Origin: Pelistega europaea
GTDB lineage: Bacteria; Pseudomonadota; Gammaproteobacteria; Burkholderiales; Burkholderiaceae_B
Reading direction: 5' to 3'
Length of the DNA stretch: 64,000 bases
Assembly (NCBI RefSeq): GCF_013133775.1
Contig: NZ_JABGBO010000003.1
Span: 62,001 to 126,000, forward strand
Shown: positions 47,739 to 57,353 of the stretch, piece after piece
How the letters are laid out: each line of letters starts with the position of its first letter
Numbering within the stretch: position 1 is the stretch's first letter
Program-made: the position numbers and the translations under genes
Notes under the pieces: generated by a model
Told to the model about the DNA's origin: nothing
Seen by the model: only the letters and a program-made list of their open reading frames with translations
The model's database searches: none

Positions 47739-49667
47739 ATGACTAACGAATTAACGCTTAAGAACTGGACATTACTTCGCGATGATAGAAATATCGCTCA
47801 TTTAGTAATTGATTGTCCTGACCGTTCGATGAATGCATTAGCCAGTGAAGTGACTGCTGAATTGGCTCAGGCACTTGATTATCTAGATAGCCACCGTCCG
47901 GCTGGCTTGATTATCCGCTCGGGCAAAAGCAATGGTTTTATCGCTGGTGCTGATGTTAATGAATTTAGTGCTTTTGAAAAAGACCCTAGTGCAGGTAAAA
48001 CATTAATTGAACGTGGTTGGCATTTATTCGAGCGTTTAGCCTCCGTTCGCTATCCTACCTTAGCCCTCATTCATGGTGCCTGCTTGGGTGGAGGTTTAGA
48101 GCTAGCATTAGCTTGCCGCTATCGAGTGCTTGTCGATAGCCCTAAACCTAGCTTAGGTTTGCCTGAAGTGATGCTGGGCATTTATCCTGGCTGGGGAGGT
48201 GTCAAACGCCTACCTGCCCTAATTGGAGCACAAAAGGCTATGGATATGATGCTCACAGGTCGCAGCTTAGATGCTCGTCGGGCAAAGTCGTATGGCCTGG
48301 TAGACTTAGTTGTCGCTCCTCGTGTAGCACTTAAGACAGCACAAGACTATGTATTATCTGGCAAACCTACCCGCCATGCCAAAGGATTAGGCAAATGGCT
48401 CAACACAGGTCCACTGAAAAAAATTGTTGCCAATAGTGCACGCAAACAAGTTAAGAAAAAAGATCCTATGGGGCATTATCCTGCTCCAATGGCAATTATT
48501 GATATTTGGGAAAAACACAACGGTAATGGTCTTGCAGATTTATCAATTATCCAACACTTATTGCAGTCTGACACCACAAAAAACCTTATCCGTGTATTCC
48601 ACTTGCAAGATCGTCTTAAAGCCTATGGCAAAAAAGGAGATGCTAAAGCAATTAAGCATGTCCATGTGATTGGAGCTGGCGTGATGGGTGGTGGTATTGC
48701 TACTTGGTGCGCACTACAAGGATTAAAAGTCACTGTACAAGATACAGACTATGGGCGTATTGCAGGTGCATTGAAACAAGCAGCATCCCTATTCGCTCGT
48801 AAAGACCGCCTCACCGCCCAAGCTGCTCGAGATAATTTTATCCCTGACCCACAAGGCAATGGGATTGATGATGCGGATATTATTATTGAGGCCATTTTTG
48901 AAAACCTAGATGCCAAACAAGCTCTTTATAAACAAGTTGAGCCTCGCATGAAACCAGGGGCAATCTTGGCAACTAATACGTCTAGTTTATCATTAGAGGC
49001 ATTGCGTACTACTCTAACTCATCCAGAGCGTTTTGTAGGGGTACATTTCTTTAATCCTGTATCAAAAATGCCGTTAGTTGAAGTTATTACTGCTGATGGT
49101 ATTGAGGAAGAAGTGATTAATCAGGCATGCGCCTTTGTAGGCCGTATTGGTAAACTCCCTCTATTGGTCAAGGATACTCCGGGATTCTTAGTGAATGCTG
49201 TTCTTGTTCCCTATATGCTTGAGGCAATGCGCTGTGTCGACGAGGGTATTGCTCCTGATGTAATTGATACTGCAATGTTGAAATTCGGTATGCCGATGGG
49301 ACCAATTGAGTTAGCAGATACAGTAGGCTTGGATATTGCCATTGCTGCAGGTTCTCAACTAGCTGGTGAGGGTAATTCAGTACCTGAATGCTTGAAGCGT
49401 TTAGTAGATCAAAAGAAATTTGGTAAGAAATCTGGTGAAGGTTTCTATGTCTGGAAAGATCGCCGTGCTAGTCAATATAGTGATAAGGATATTCCAGAGA
49501 ATTTGGCTAAACGTCTTATCACACCATTCATTGCCAAGGCACAAGAGCAACTTGATAAGGGTATTATTGAGGATGCAGATTTAGTTGATGCAGGCATGAT
49601 TTTTGGTACTGGTTTTGCACCATTCCGCGGAGGTCCATTGCACTATAAGCAATCTATTTCTGTGTAA
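47739..49667 (+). CDS. fadJ: Multifunctional enoyl-CoA hydratase / 3-hydroxyacyl-CoA dehydrogenase
   Basis: 642 residues, shorter than E. coli FadJ (714) because the C-terminal half ends soon after GMIFGTGFAPFRGGP. The hydratase half has GFIAGADVNEF and GACLGGGLELALACRYRV with the catalytic glutamates. The dehydrogenase half has VIGAGVMGGGIATW for NAD and HFFNPVSKMPLVEVI with the catalytic histidine. Performs hydration and oxidation in beta-oxidation, in complex with the thiolase. A strong terminator ends the tetR-fadE-fadI-fadJ unit. The symbol fadB is equally used for this type. Confidence 0.9.
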   Translation: MTNELTLKNWTLLRDDRNIAHLVIDCPDRSMNALASEVTAELAQALDYLDSHRPAGLIIRSGKSNGFIAGADVNEFSAFEKDPSAGKTLIERGWHLFERLASVRYPTLALIHGACLGGGLELALACRYRVLVDSPKPSLGLPEVMLGIYPGWGGVKRLPALIGAQKAMDMMLTGRSLDARRAKSYGLVDLVVAPRVALKTAQDYVLSGKPTRHAKGLGKWLNTGPLKKIVANSARKQVKKKDPMGHYPAPMAIIDIWEKHNGNGLADLSIIQHLLQSDTTKNLIRVFHLQDRLKAYGKKGDAKAIKHVHVIGAGVMGGGIATWCALQGLKVTVQDTDYGRIAGALKQAASLFARKDRLTAQAARDNFIPDPQGNGIDDADIIIEAIFENLDAKQALYKQVEPRMKPGAILATNTSSLSLEALRTTLTHPERFVGVHFFNPVSKMPLVEVITADGIEEEVINQACAFVGRIGKLPLLVKDTPGFLVNAVLVPYMLEAMRCVDEGIAPDVIDTAMLKFGMPMGPIELADTVGLDIAIAAGSQLAGEGNSVPECLKRLVDQKKFGKKSGEGFYVWKDRRASQYSDKDIPENLAKRLITPFIAKAQEQLDKGIIEDADLVDAGMIFGTGFAPFRGGPLHYKQSISV

Positions 49668-49748
49668 TTTGGTATAGAACTTCTTGACACATTATGGTCA
49701 CTACAGACTATATTGCTCATGAAATATCAGAGAGTTCTAACAGCAAGT

Positions 49749-49777
49749 AAAAAGGAGGGCTTTTTGCTCTCCTTTTT
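49749..49777 (+). terminator. Intrinsic terminator after fadJ
   Basis: AAAAAGGAGGGC pairs with GCTCTCCTTTTT through one G-T wobble around a short T-rich loop, ending in T's. It can also work in reverse. Confidence 0.8.
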
Positions 49778-49881
49778 CTCGCTCTTCACCCTTTTGGCTA
49801 GGCATTGTTCAAAGAGAATTCAAACATACTCCATTACTACAAAAACATCTCTTTTTTAAATGATGATGGGTGGTATAACAG

Positions 49882-49995
49882 CGAGAAACAGCATTACGAG
49901 TAGATAACTGCACAGTACAAAATCTCATCAGAGAAATGGGCATAAAACGTGGCTCACATACAACACTTAGTAGTATTGCTGATTATCGAATATGA
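49882..49995 (+). pseudogene. Possible remnant of a DNA-binding protein gene
   Basis: One frame without a start reads RETALRVDNCTVQNLIREMG and on to SIADYRI before a stop, 37 codons. The pattern resembles a helix-turn-helix piece, and upstream codons in this frame are closed by stops. It sits in the 421-base gap between fadJ and fadL, which otherwise holds a terminator and the fadL promoter. I cannot name a parent family; chance is possible. Confidence 0.25.
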
Positions 49996-50044
49996 AAAAA
50001 TAGTTGAAACTTGAACAAAATTCACTAAAAAGCGCGCAAATAAA

Positions 50045-50058
50045 TCAAACTGCGTTTA
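50045..50058 (+). promoter_or_regulatory. Second palindrome related to the TetR operator, upstream of fadL
   Basis: TCAAACTGCGTTTA shares the arms CAAAC and GTTTA with the tetR-fadE operator, with a 3-base rather than 4-base centre. It is 31 bases before the fadL start. The shared arms suggest control by the same regulator; the spacing difference weakens the case. Confidence 0.35.
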
Positions 50059-50088
50059 AAATACTGCTTTTCTTAGGAGACTATAACT

Positions 50089-51495
50089 ATGAATTTTCGT
50101 TTACGTACATTAACCGCTTGCCTAGGTTTAATAGGCTGCGCTGGTCTAGCACATGGCTCTGGTTTTAATCTTTTAGAGCAAAATGCCTCAGGTTTAGGTA
50201 ATGCATTTGCTGGTTCTGCTACTAGCATTGAAAATCCTAGTGCCATGTATTTCAACCCTGCTGCTTTGACGCAATTAGAGGGATTACAAATTTCGACTGG
50301 CGTTAATTTCGTGCGTCCTAGCTTTAAATTTAAGGATGACGGCAACTCCAGAGCCCCAAGAGGTTTTGGTCAATCTAAAACAGCTCTTAATGGTAATGGT
50401 GGTGATGCAGGTAGTACTGGCATTGTGCCCAATTTCTACATCAGCTACAAGCCTACTGACCGTATAGGCTTAGGTTTAGGTATTAGTGCACCTTTTGGTC
50501 TTAAAACAGAATATGATCCTGACTGGATAGGTCGTTATCACTCTCAATCATTTGATATTAAGACCATCAATATTAATCCCGCAATAGCCTTCAAAATTAA
50601 TGATAGCTGGAGTGTGGGTGCAGGTTTAAATATCCAACGCATTGAAGCAACCTACGACAAACGCAATATTGCCGGATTAGCATCAGTACCTGGAGCTTAT
50701 TTTGACTCTGGTTCTAGCACCAAAATCAAGAATACAGCCTACGGTTGGAATGTAGGTATTATGTTCCATCCATCTGTAGATACTCGCATCGGTCTTTCTT
50801 ACCGTTCACGTATTAAGCATAAAGCAGATGGGCATACAAGCATTGATGTTAATGCTAATGCTATTAAAGCAGATGCAACAAACTACATCATGGGTCTAGT
50901 AAAAGCAGGAGCATTAACCTTGCAACAAGCAGGGGCTCTAGCTCAAAAAGCTAATGGCATCCAGGTACCTACACGCCTAGACTCCAAAGCTACCGTATCT
51001 CTTCCTGACATGGCAGTCCTTTCAGCTTACCACCGCATCAACGAAAAATGGGAGGTTATGGGGGACATTTCTTGGATAGGTTGGAGTAGCATTCCTAAAC
51101 TTACTATCAATAGTGTAGGAGGCGGTTTTGCCAACGAAACATCACTCAGTCTCAAATTCAAAGATACTTGGCGTGTTGCTTTAGGTGCTAACTATGCTGT
51201 AAATGAAAAATGGAAACTCAAAATGGGGGTAGCCTGGGATCAATCGCCTATCCGTAATGCAGAACACCGTCCTGCCTCATTGCCTGATAGCGATCGTTAT
51301 TGGGTAAGCCTAGGTGTTCAATATAAACCTACTCAATTTACAACTATTGATGTAGGATATGCACACCTTTTTGCTAAGAGTTCTAAAATTCATAATGATA
51401 ATGAAGGTAAAGCCAATTTATATGGTCGTCTAAGCGGCTCTTACAAGGCGAATGCGAATATCTTCGGTCTCCAAGTATCACACCGCTTCTTCTAA
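50089..51495 (+). CDS. fadL: Outer-membrane long-chain fatty acid transporter
   Basis: 468 residues. Signal peptide MNFRLRTLTACLGLIGCAGLA, cut near AHG. The mature N-terminus SGFNLLEQNASGLGNAFAG, followed by ENPSAMYFNPAALTQL, is the FadL/TodX hatch domain signature. The protein ends in aromatic VSHRFF, the usual last beta-strand of an outer-membrane barrel. Takes up long-chain fatty acids or other hydrophobic molecules. AGGAGA precedes the ATG. fadD follows after a terminator. Confidence 0.93.
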   Translation: MNFRLRTLTACLGLIGCAGLAHGSGFNLLEQNASGLGNAFAGSATSIENPSAMYFNPAALTQLEGLQISTGVNFVRPSFKFKDDGNSRAPRGFGQSKTALNGNGGDAGSTGIVPNFYISYKPTDRIGLGLGISAPFGLKTEYDPDWIGRYHSQSFDIKTININPAIAFKINDSWSVGAGLNIQRIEATYDKRNIAGLASVPGAYFDSGSSTKIKNTAYGWNVGIMFHPSVDTRIGLSYRSRIKHKADGHTSIDVNANAIKADATNYIMGLVKAGALTLQQAGALAQKANGIQVPTRLDSKATVSLPDMAVLSAYHRINEKWEVMGDISWIGWSSIPKLTINSVGGGFANETSLSLKFKDTWRVALGANYAVNEKWKLKMGVAWDQSPIRNAEHRPASLPDSDRYWVSLGVQYKPTQFTTIDVGYAHLFAKSSKIHNDNEGKANLYGRLSGSYKANANIFGLQVSHRFF

Positions 51496-51517
51496 TTACG
51501 CTTAATAAGCGTCAAGG

Positions 51518-51545
51518 TGTCGGGTGGGGACAGTCCTACCCGACA
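51518..51545 (+). terminator. Intrinsic terminator after fadL
   Basis: TGTCGGGT / ACCCGACA, extended inward by three further pairs around GACAGT. A short T-containing run follows. fadD starts 32 bases later, so read-through may matter. Confidence 0.7.
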
Positions 51546-51577
51546 TTTACTATTCATAAAACTGGGGAACTATTACA

Positions 51578-53236
51578 ATGGAAAGAATTTGGCTAAAAAG
51601 CTACCCTGAAGGTATTCCTGCAGATATTGATCCTAATCAGCATTCATCTCTTGTTGATATTTTTAATGAATGTGTTAAAAAATTTGCTGACAATACAGCA
51701 TTTATCTCATTTGGTAAATCTATCACATACCGAGAGTTAGACCACTATAGTCGTGCTTTTGCTGCTTGGCTTCAAAACGAAGGAATAAAACCAGGCTCTC
51801 GTGTCGGTTTAATGATGCCGAATATTCTCCAATACCCGATTTGTTTATTTGGTGCTCTGCGTGCTGGTTGTACTGTTGTGAACTTTAACCCTATGTACAC
51901 TGCACATGAGGTAGAACATCAACTCAACGATTCTGGTGCAGAAGTGATGGTTGTCGTTGAGAACTTTGCTTCCACTTTAGAAGAAGCCCTTCCTAAAACA
52001 CCATCTGTTAAAAAAGTAGTCGTGGCTTCTATTGGTGGTATGCTTGGCTTTAAGGGCAAAATCATCAACTTTGTGCTACGTCATGTCAAGAAGATGATTC
52101 CAGCATGGGAGTTACCTGGCCATATACGTATGAATACAGTATTTGAGGTCGGAGAAAAAGAAACTTTCACCCCCGTGGAACTCAGTCATGATAACTATGC
52201 ATTCTTGCAATATACCGGTGGTACTACAGGCGTACCTAAAGGGGCAATCCTCACTCATGGCAATATCGTCTCTAATGTATTGCAAGCCTACGCTTGGGTG
52301 CGTGCGTATACAACAGATGGCAAGGACTTGATTGTTACGGCATTGCCTCTCTACCATATCTTCTCGCTGACAGCAAACTTGCTTACCTTTATGCGTCTAG
52401 GTTCTAGCAATTTGCTTATCGCTAATCCACGCGACATCAAAGGCTTTATTAAAGAAATCTCGCACTATAAATTTACCGCTTTTACAGGGGTAAATACCCT
52501 ATTTAATGCACTTTTGCATAACGAAAAATTTAAACACATTGATTTTAGTGCGCTACGTCTAACACTAGGTGGGGGTATGGCTGTACAGCGAGCAACAGCA
52601 GAACGTTGGCGTGAAGTCACCGGGGTGCCTCTTGTACAGGCTTATGGCTTAACTGAAACAAGTCCTGCCGCAACGATTAATCCATTAGATATGAAAGCGT
52701 TTAATGGTGCTATTGGTTTACCTATTTCCTCTACCTACATCAAGATTGTAGACGATAATGGTAACGCTTTACCTCTTAATGAAGTCGGTGAAATTCTCAT
52801 TAAAGGTCCTCAAGTCATGAAAGGATACTGGGAGCGACCCGAAGAAACCACAAAAGTATTTGATGATGAGGGATTCTTGCGTACAGGTGATATGGGATAC
52901 ATGGATGATAAGGGTTTTGTCTATCTTGTTGACCGCAAAAAAGACCTTATCATTGTCTCTGGTTTCAATGTCTATCCCAATGAGGTCGAAGAAGCCGTAG
53001 CTAGTCATCCTGGTGTGTTAGAAGTGGCCGCAGTCGGTGTAGATAATGGCCCAGCAGGGGAATTGGTGAAAGTTTTTGTAGTGCGTAAAGATCCTAATCT
53101 TACTGAACAAGAAATTATCCAACACTGCCGTCATGATTTGACTAACTATAAGGTGCCTAAACAGGTAGCATTTGTCAATGAGCTACCCAAGAATAATGTA
53201 GGCAAAATTCTACGCCGAGAGTTGCGTGGTAAATAG
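51578..53236 (+). CDS. fadD: Long-chain fatty acid CoA ligase
   Basis: 552 residues. Activates fatty acids to acyl-CoA through an acyl-adenylate, at the inner face of the membrane. The AMP-binding P-loop is YTGGTTGVPKGAILTHGN; QAYGLTETSPAATINP, FLRTGDMGYMDDKG and the FACS signature IVSGFNVYPNEVEE follow, with the catalytic lysine near the end (LPKNNVGKILRREL). Last gene of the fatty-acid region; it follows fadL and ends in a strong terminator. Confidence 0.94.
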   Translation: MERIWLKSYPEGIPADIDPNQHSSLVDIFNECVKKFADNTAFISFGKSITYRELDHYSRAFAAWLQNEGIKPGSRVGLMMPNILQYPICLFGALRAGCTVVNFNPMYTAHEVEHQLNDSGAEVMVVVENFASTLEEALPKTPSVKKVVVASIGGMLGFKGKIINFVLRHVKKMIPAWELPGHIRMNTVFEVGEKETFTPVELSHDNYAFLQYTGGTTGVPKGAILTHGNIVSNVLQAYAWVRAYTTDGKDLIVTALPLYHIFSLTANLLTFMRLGSSNLLIANPRDIKGFIKEISHYKFTAFTGVNTLFNALLHNEKFKHIDFSALRLTLGGGMAVQRATAERWREVTGVPLVQAYGLTETSPAATINPLDMKAFNGAIGLPISSTYIKIVDDNGNALPLNEVGEILIKGPQVMKGYWERPEETTKVFDDEGFLRTGDMGYMDDKGFVYLVDRKKDLIIVSGFNVYPNEVEEAVASHPGVLEVAAVGVDNGPAGELVKVFVVRKDPNLTEQEIIQHCRHDLTNYKVPKQVAFVNELPKNNVGKILRRELRGK

Positions 53237-53253
53237 ATTTTCCTACAGAAGTC

Positions 53254-53280
53254 AATCCCCAGCCAAGCTGGGGATTTTAT
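53254..53280 (+). terminator. Intrinsic terminator after fadD
   Basis: Perfect repeat AATCCCCAGC / GCTGGGGATT with a 3-base loop, followed by TTATTTA. It lies 18 bases past the stop. Confidence 0.85.
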
Positions 53281-53336
53281 TTAGCATATGTAGTTTAAAC
53301 CATTATCTTATACTTTCTTACCTACTCTGACTCTAG

Positions 53337-55220
53337 TCATGTTGTTGGCAAGCTCATTGATGTCCTGCCAGAGTTGCTAGCTCTCATGCTTTTCAATACT
53401 TCTTTGCCATACATATTTAATTTATATAAATTCACTCCATCAATATGAGCTAGTGTCTGCATATTCTCAGGGTTTTCTAAAGCAATATAGCGTAATGTGG
53501 TGTCGTTAAAGATAAACTGCGGATCAAGACCTTGTTCTTTACCCTTTTGATCACGCCATTGTCGCAGTAATTGATAACGTTGATAAGCTTCTGGATGCAA
53601 CTCTTGGAAAGATTTTTTACGCGTAGGCATCACGTTCTTCGAGCGACCACTCAGTATTAACGAAGATTGTTTTAATCGAAATACCTCCTCGCCTTTTAAT
53701 AACACTACACTTCGACGAGTTAATGCCAGCGTTGAATACCCTTCTATATCAACTGCGAGGAAACCACTTGCCAACAATTGACGAATAACACTATGCCAAA
53801 CCTCCTCACTGTACTCTTTACCAATTCCAAAGGTACTTAACTTATCATGTCCAAAACTATCAATACGTTCAGTATGCTGTCCTAGCAGAATCTCAATAAT
53901 ATATTTTGCACCAAAGCGTTGTTGGTACTTTTTATAAAGCCAATACACCGTTGAAAGTACTTTTTGTGCAGGAATAGTAGCATCCCACAACTTTGGGGGA
54001 TCCAAGCAAACATCACAGTTGCCACAAGGCATACTGATTTGCCCAAAGTAACTCAATAATTGCACTCGACGACAAGTTGCTGTTTCACATAGAGCCAACA
54101 TAGCACTTAACTGCTCTCGTGAACGCCGCTTGAACTGCTCATTTCCTTGGGATGTCTCAATCATCTTACTCTGCTGAAGTACATCAGCTAGACCATATGC
54201 CATCCATGCAGTGGCAGGTAACCCATCTCGACCTGCACGACCCGTTTCTTGATAATAATTCTCTACGGAGCGTGGCATGTCAATATGAGCCACAAACCGC
54301 ACATCAGGTTTATTCACCCCCATACCAAATGCAATAGTTGCCACCATCACAATACCCTCCTCATGCAAAAAACGGTATTGATTCTCTGCACGCTCATGAG
54401 GATTCATACCTGCATGATACGGTAATGCAGGAATTCCTTGCTTATTTAAAAACTCAGCAATGGTCTCGCAACGCTTACGCGAGAGACAATATACGATACC
54501 TGACTCATTAGGATGATTTTCACTAATAAATCGCATGAGTTGCTGACGTACCTGCGTTTTCTCCACAATTTCATAACGAATATTAGGACGATCAAAACTT
54601 GCAATAAAGGTTTGAGCTTGCTTTAATTGAAGCCGCTCTTCAATCTCTTCTCGTGTCCGGCTTGTTGCAGTTGCAGTAAGTGCGATACGAGGAACATCTG
54701 GCCATAATCGAGCCAGCTCAGATAAGCCTAGGTACTCAGGACGAAAATCATGCCCCCATTGTGACACACAATGAGCCTCATCAATGGCAAAGAGAGAAAT
54801 AGGGACACGTTTTAATAAACTTAAGCAACGAGAAGTTAGTAAACGTTCTGGGGCAATATAGAGTAAATCAATATACCCTCGCAGCCAGGCGTCTTCAACC
54901 TCTTGAATAGCATCCCATGACATACTTGAATTCAAACATGCAGCCCTCACTCCTAAACTACGCAACGCCTGCACCTGATCATGCATAAGTGCAATAAGTG
55001 GAGAAATCACCACCCCCGAACCAGGCCTTACTAATGCAGGTACTTGATAGCATAAAGACTTCCCTGCCCCGGTTGGCATTAATACCACACAATCATGCCC
55101 CTCTATCAGGTGCTGTACAATCTCCGCTTGCTCACCACGAAATTGTTGGTGACCAAAAACGTTTCTCAGCACGTCTAAAGCAGCTTGAGCAGGAGAAATT
55201 GAAGGGGGAAGATAAGTCAC
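53337..55220 (-). CDS. recQ: ATP-dependent DNA helicase RecQ
   Basis: 627 residues, about 609 in E. coli. 3'-5' helicase in recombination and fork repair. Walker A MPTGAGKS at 49-55, DEAH box in FAIDEAHCVSQWGHDFRPEY, motif VI in YYQETGRAGRDGLP. The zinc site is CRRVQLLSYFGQ with CGNCDVC, then an RQC winged helix and a C-terminal HRDC domain near 530-610. It converges with fadD; upstream 450 bases separate it from the divergent thiO. Confidence 0.94.
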   Translation of the reverse strand: MTYLPPSISPAQAALDVLRNVFGHQQFRGEQAEIVQHLIEGHDCVVLMPTGAGKSLCYQVPALVRPGSGVVISPLIALMHDQVQALRSLGVRAACLNSSMSWDAIQEVEDAWLRGYIDLLYIAPERLLTSRCLSLLKRVPISLFAIDEAHCVSQWGHDFRPEYLGLSELARLWPDVPRIALTATATSRTREEIEERLQLKQAQTFIASFDRPNIRYEIVEKTQVRQQLMRFISENHPNESGIVYCLSRKRCETIAEFLNKQGIPALPYHAGMNPHERAENQYRFLHEEGIVMVATIAFGMGVNKPDVRFVAHIDMPRSVENYYQETGRAGRDGLPATAWMAYGLADVLQQSKMIETSQGNEQFKRRSREQLSAMLALCETATCRRVQLLSYFGQISMPCGNCDVCLDPPKLWDATIPAQKVLSTVYWLYKKYQQRFGAKYIIEILLGQHTERIDSFGHDKLSTFGIGKEYSEEVWHSVIRQLLASGFLAVDIEGYSTLALTRRSVVLLKGEEVFRLKQSSLILSGRSKNVMPTRKKSFQELHPEAYQRYQLLRQWRDQKGKEQGLDPQFIFNDTTLRYIALENPENMQTLAHIDGVNLYKLNMYGKEVLKSMRASNSGRTSMSLPTT

Positions 55221-55670
55221 GATAGGGAAGAAAAATGATTGATAGACATCAACAATAAATAATAACTACATATGATGCTCTTAATTATATAAGCAAATGA
55301 TGGTGTGCGTGTTATTTAGAACCATCCTCTCAGTGTTATAGACACCCCTTGTTGTATGACTTGTTCATGATAGATACCTGTTATCCTCACTTCAACGTAT
55401 CCGCTGTGCTTTTATTTATTACTATTGCTCTCTTTAGCGACCAATCAATAATTTTTGGTGTTCATAAGCTCTTTATTACTAGATGCAGGAACAAACACTA
55501 TGACTTATTAGTAAAAAACGCTGTAGCTTACTAGGAAAAATGCTATGGGTTAATAGGAACAAACACTATGACTTATTAGTAATTAACAGTCACCTTACAT
55601 CAGAGTTGCACCCATCAATGATGAAGAGGTAAACTGGCGACTATCACATCAATATTTTTGAGGTATAAGC
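55221..55670. other. Intergenic region between recQ and thiO
   Basis: 450 bases with no convincing gene. It carries the tandem repeat array described separately. No thiamine pyrophosphate riboswitch is visible ahead of thiO. Confidence 0.5.
55489..55579 (+). repeat. Four tandem 22-23 bp repeats upstream of thiO
   Basis: Units at 55489-55511, 55512-55534, 55535-55556 and 55557-55579 share the pattern GAAnAAAnnCTATGnnTTAnTAG. Units 1 and 4 are identical over 23 bases; 2 and 3 are diverged. Stops in each frame exclude coding. The array ends 91 bases before thiO. Confidence 0.7.
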
Positions 55671-56723
55671 ATGAAAATCGGTATCGCTGGTGCAGGTCTT
55701 GCCGGACGTTTGTGTGCCTTTTTTCTCTCTCACCAGGGACATGAAATTACTGTTTTTGATAAAGCATCTGGTCCTACCGACCCTGTAGCAGCTGGTTTTA
55801 CAGCCGCAGGGATGCTAAGTCATATAGCCGAGCTTGAAAGTGGCGATGATAATATTTACCAACTTGGGGTACGCTCATTGGCACTTTGGAAAGAAATTGT
55901 CCCCCAGCTCAAAGAACCCGTCGAACTCCATTACAACGGTAGTTTATTGCTTGCCCACCGAGGTGATGAAGGTGCTGCTGCTCGTCTAGTGAGTTTATTG
56001 GCTCTTAAAGCACCTGCAGACCAGCAACCTGAAAAGCTAACTTTAGAGCAACTGCGTTTAGAAGAACCTGCAGTAAGTGGAGTTGCTCATGCTTGGTCGT
56101 TAAAAAATGAGGGGCATATTCATACACGTCAAGCAATGTCAGCATTGCAAGCCTCTTGTCCTAATGCACACTGGCATTGGCAAACTTCAGTAGAGAAACT
56201 TACCCCTCATACCATTTATGCACAAAATACCGAATACCGTTTTGACTGGGTTATCGATACCCGTGGCTTAGGGGCTCGTGAAGTACGCTTCCCCAATACA
56301 CATACCGTTTCATGTCAAAATGTACGTGGTGTACGTGGTGAGGTGATGTGGTTGCAAGCCCCAGGACTTGGATTAAGTCGTCCAATTCGTTTATTACACC
56401 CCCGTTATCGTGTATATATCGTACCTCGCAAACCAGATATTGTTTTTATCGGTGCTAGCGAAATTGAAAGTGAAGACCGCTCTCCCATTTCTGTACGCAC
56501 GACAGTAGAATTGCTTACAGCAGCACATAGTGTATTGCCTGAACTTGCAGAGGCGCGCATTGTACATACAGAGACCAATTTACGCCCTGCCTTGTTGGAC
56601 AACTTCCCTCGTATTGAAACTGAAATGGGTTTAACACGTATTAATGGTTTATTTAGACATGGTTGGTTGATTGCACCAGCAACAGTAGAAAAAGCCCTAA
56701 AAGAAATGACAGAGATGCTTTAA
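55671..56723 (+). CDS. thiO: FAD-dependent glycine oxidase type protein
   Basis: 350 residues. FAD-binding GIAGAGLAGRLCAFFLSHQG at 4-23; AAGFTAAGMLSHIAELE near 43 is typical of ThiO, and the C-terminal TNLRPALLDNFPRIE and GLFRHGWLIAPAT close the DAO fold. ThiO oxidises glycine to iminoglycine for the ThiG reaction; the thiS and thiG genes downstream support this role. It is somewhat shorter than Bacillus ThiO. The next gene starts 269 bases later. Confidence 0.88.
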   Translation: MKIGIAGAGLAGRLCAFFLSHQGHEITVFDKASGPTDPVAAGFTAAGMLSHIAELESGDDNIYQLGVRSLALWKEIVPQLKEPVELHYNGSLLLAHRGDEGAAARLVSLLALKAPADQQPEKLTLEQLRLEEPAVSGVAHAWSLKNEGHIHTRQAMSALQASCPNAHWHWQTSVEKLTPHTIYAQNTEYRFDWVIDTRGLGAREVRFPNTHTVSCQNVRGVRGEVMWLQAPGLGLSRPIRLLHPRYRVYIVPRKPDIVFIGASEIESEDRSPISVRTTVELLTAAHSVLPELAEARIVHTETNLRPALLDNFPRIETEMGLTRINGLFRHGWLIAPATVEKALKEMTEML

Positions 56724-56804
56724 ACTTTAGTGTTAGTTGGTGTGCAGTTTTTTAGGTGGCAGATTAAACTAAATAAAATGATAGAGACACTTTAGACTTT
56801 AGCG
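56704..56804 (+). repeat. Diverged duplication of the thiO 3' end
   Basis: The last codons of thiO and the following bases (56704-56732) recur at 56776-56804 with 24 of 29 positions equal. All five differences are transitions. The second copy still reads as a short tail and stop, but has no gene of its own. Confidence 0.5.
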
Positions 56805-56992
56805 TGAAATTGAACTAATTACACCAAAATAAGACAGCAAAGAGACCAAGCAAATAATCATCACATAACTATATAACAGGGGATTTTATGTGCTTTTATT
56901 TCTTGGTTAGCTAACAACATACCTACTCACTATAATGTCAAAAACGTTTACAATACTGCGCAGATAAGAGCAGTTAATTTATGGAGAAAAAG

Positions 56993-57220
56993 ATGAGTGC
57001 TATTACGGTTTATGTAAATGGGGAAGCTAAACAAATCGCCTCTCACACCAATCTAGCCGATCTTGTCAAAGTTATTCAGCAAGAAATGCAAATGGAAGAT
57101 GACCCTAAAAGCATTGCAACTGCAGTTAATGAAATTTTTGTACCTCGAGCATCTCGTGCCAACTGCGAACTTAAGCATGGTGACCAAATAATGACTTTTA
57201 CTCCTATTACAGGAGGCTAG
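56993..57220 (+). CDS. thiS: Sulfur carrier protein ThiS
   Basis: 75 residues from the ATG at 56993; the ATG at 56981 overlaps the GGAG that serves the second start, so the shorter form is preferred. Ubiquitin-like fold with ITVYVNGEAKQI at the start and the essential C-terminal Gly-Gly in PITGG, which is adenylated and thiocarboxylated to supply sulfur to ThiG. Internal segment FVPRASRANCELKHGDQI is typical. thiG follows after about 130 bases. Confidence 0.93.
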   Translation: MSAITVYVNGEAKQIASHTNLADLVKVIQQEMQMEDDPKSIATAVNEIFVPRASRANCELKHGDQIMTFTPITGG

Positions 57221-57353
57221 TTACCCTTGTTTATGGGGGTTTATTGTATTTACCAACACAATAGTCACTTTCTCTTGCATTGCATATACGATAAACCATC
57301 TCCTATAATATCTTTATAATGATTCACTTCAATTTTCCAACAAAGAGAATCCT

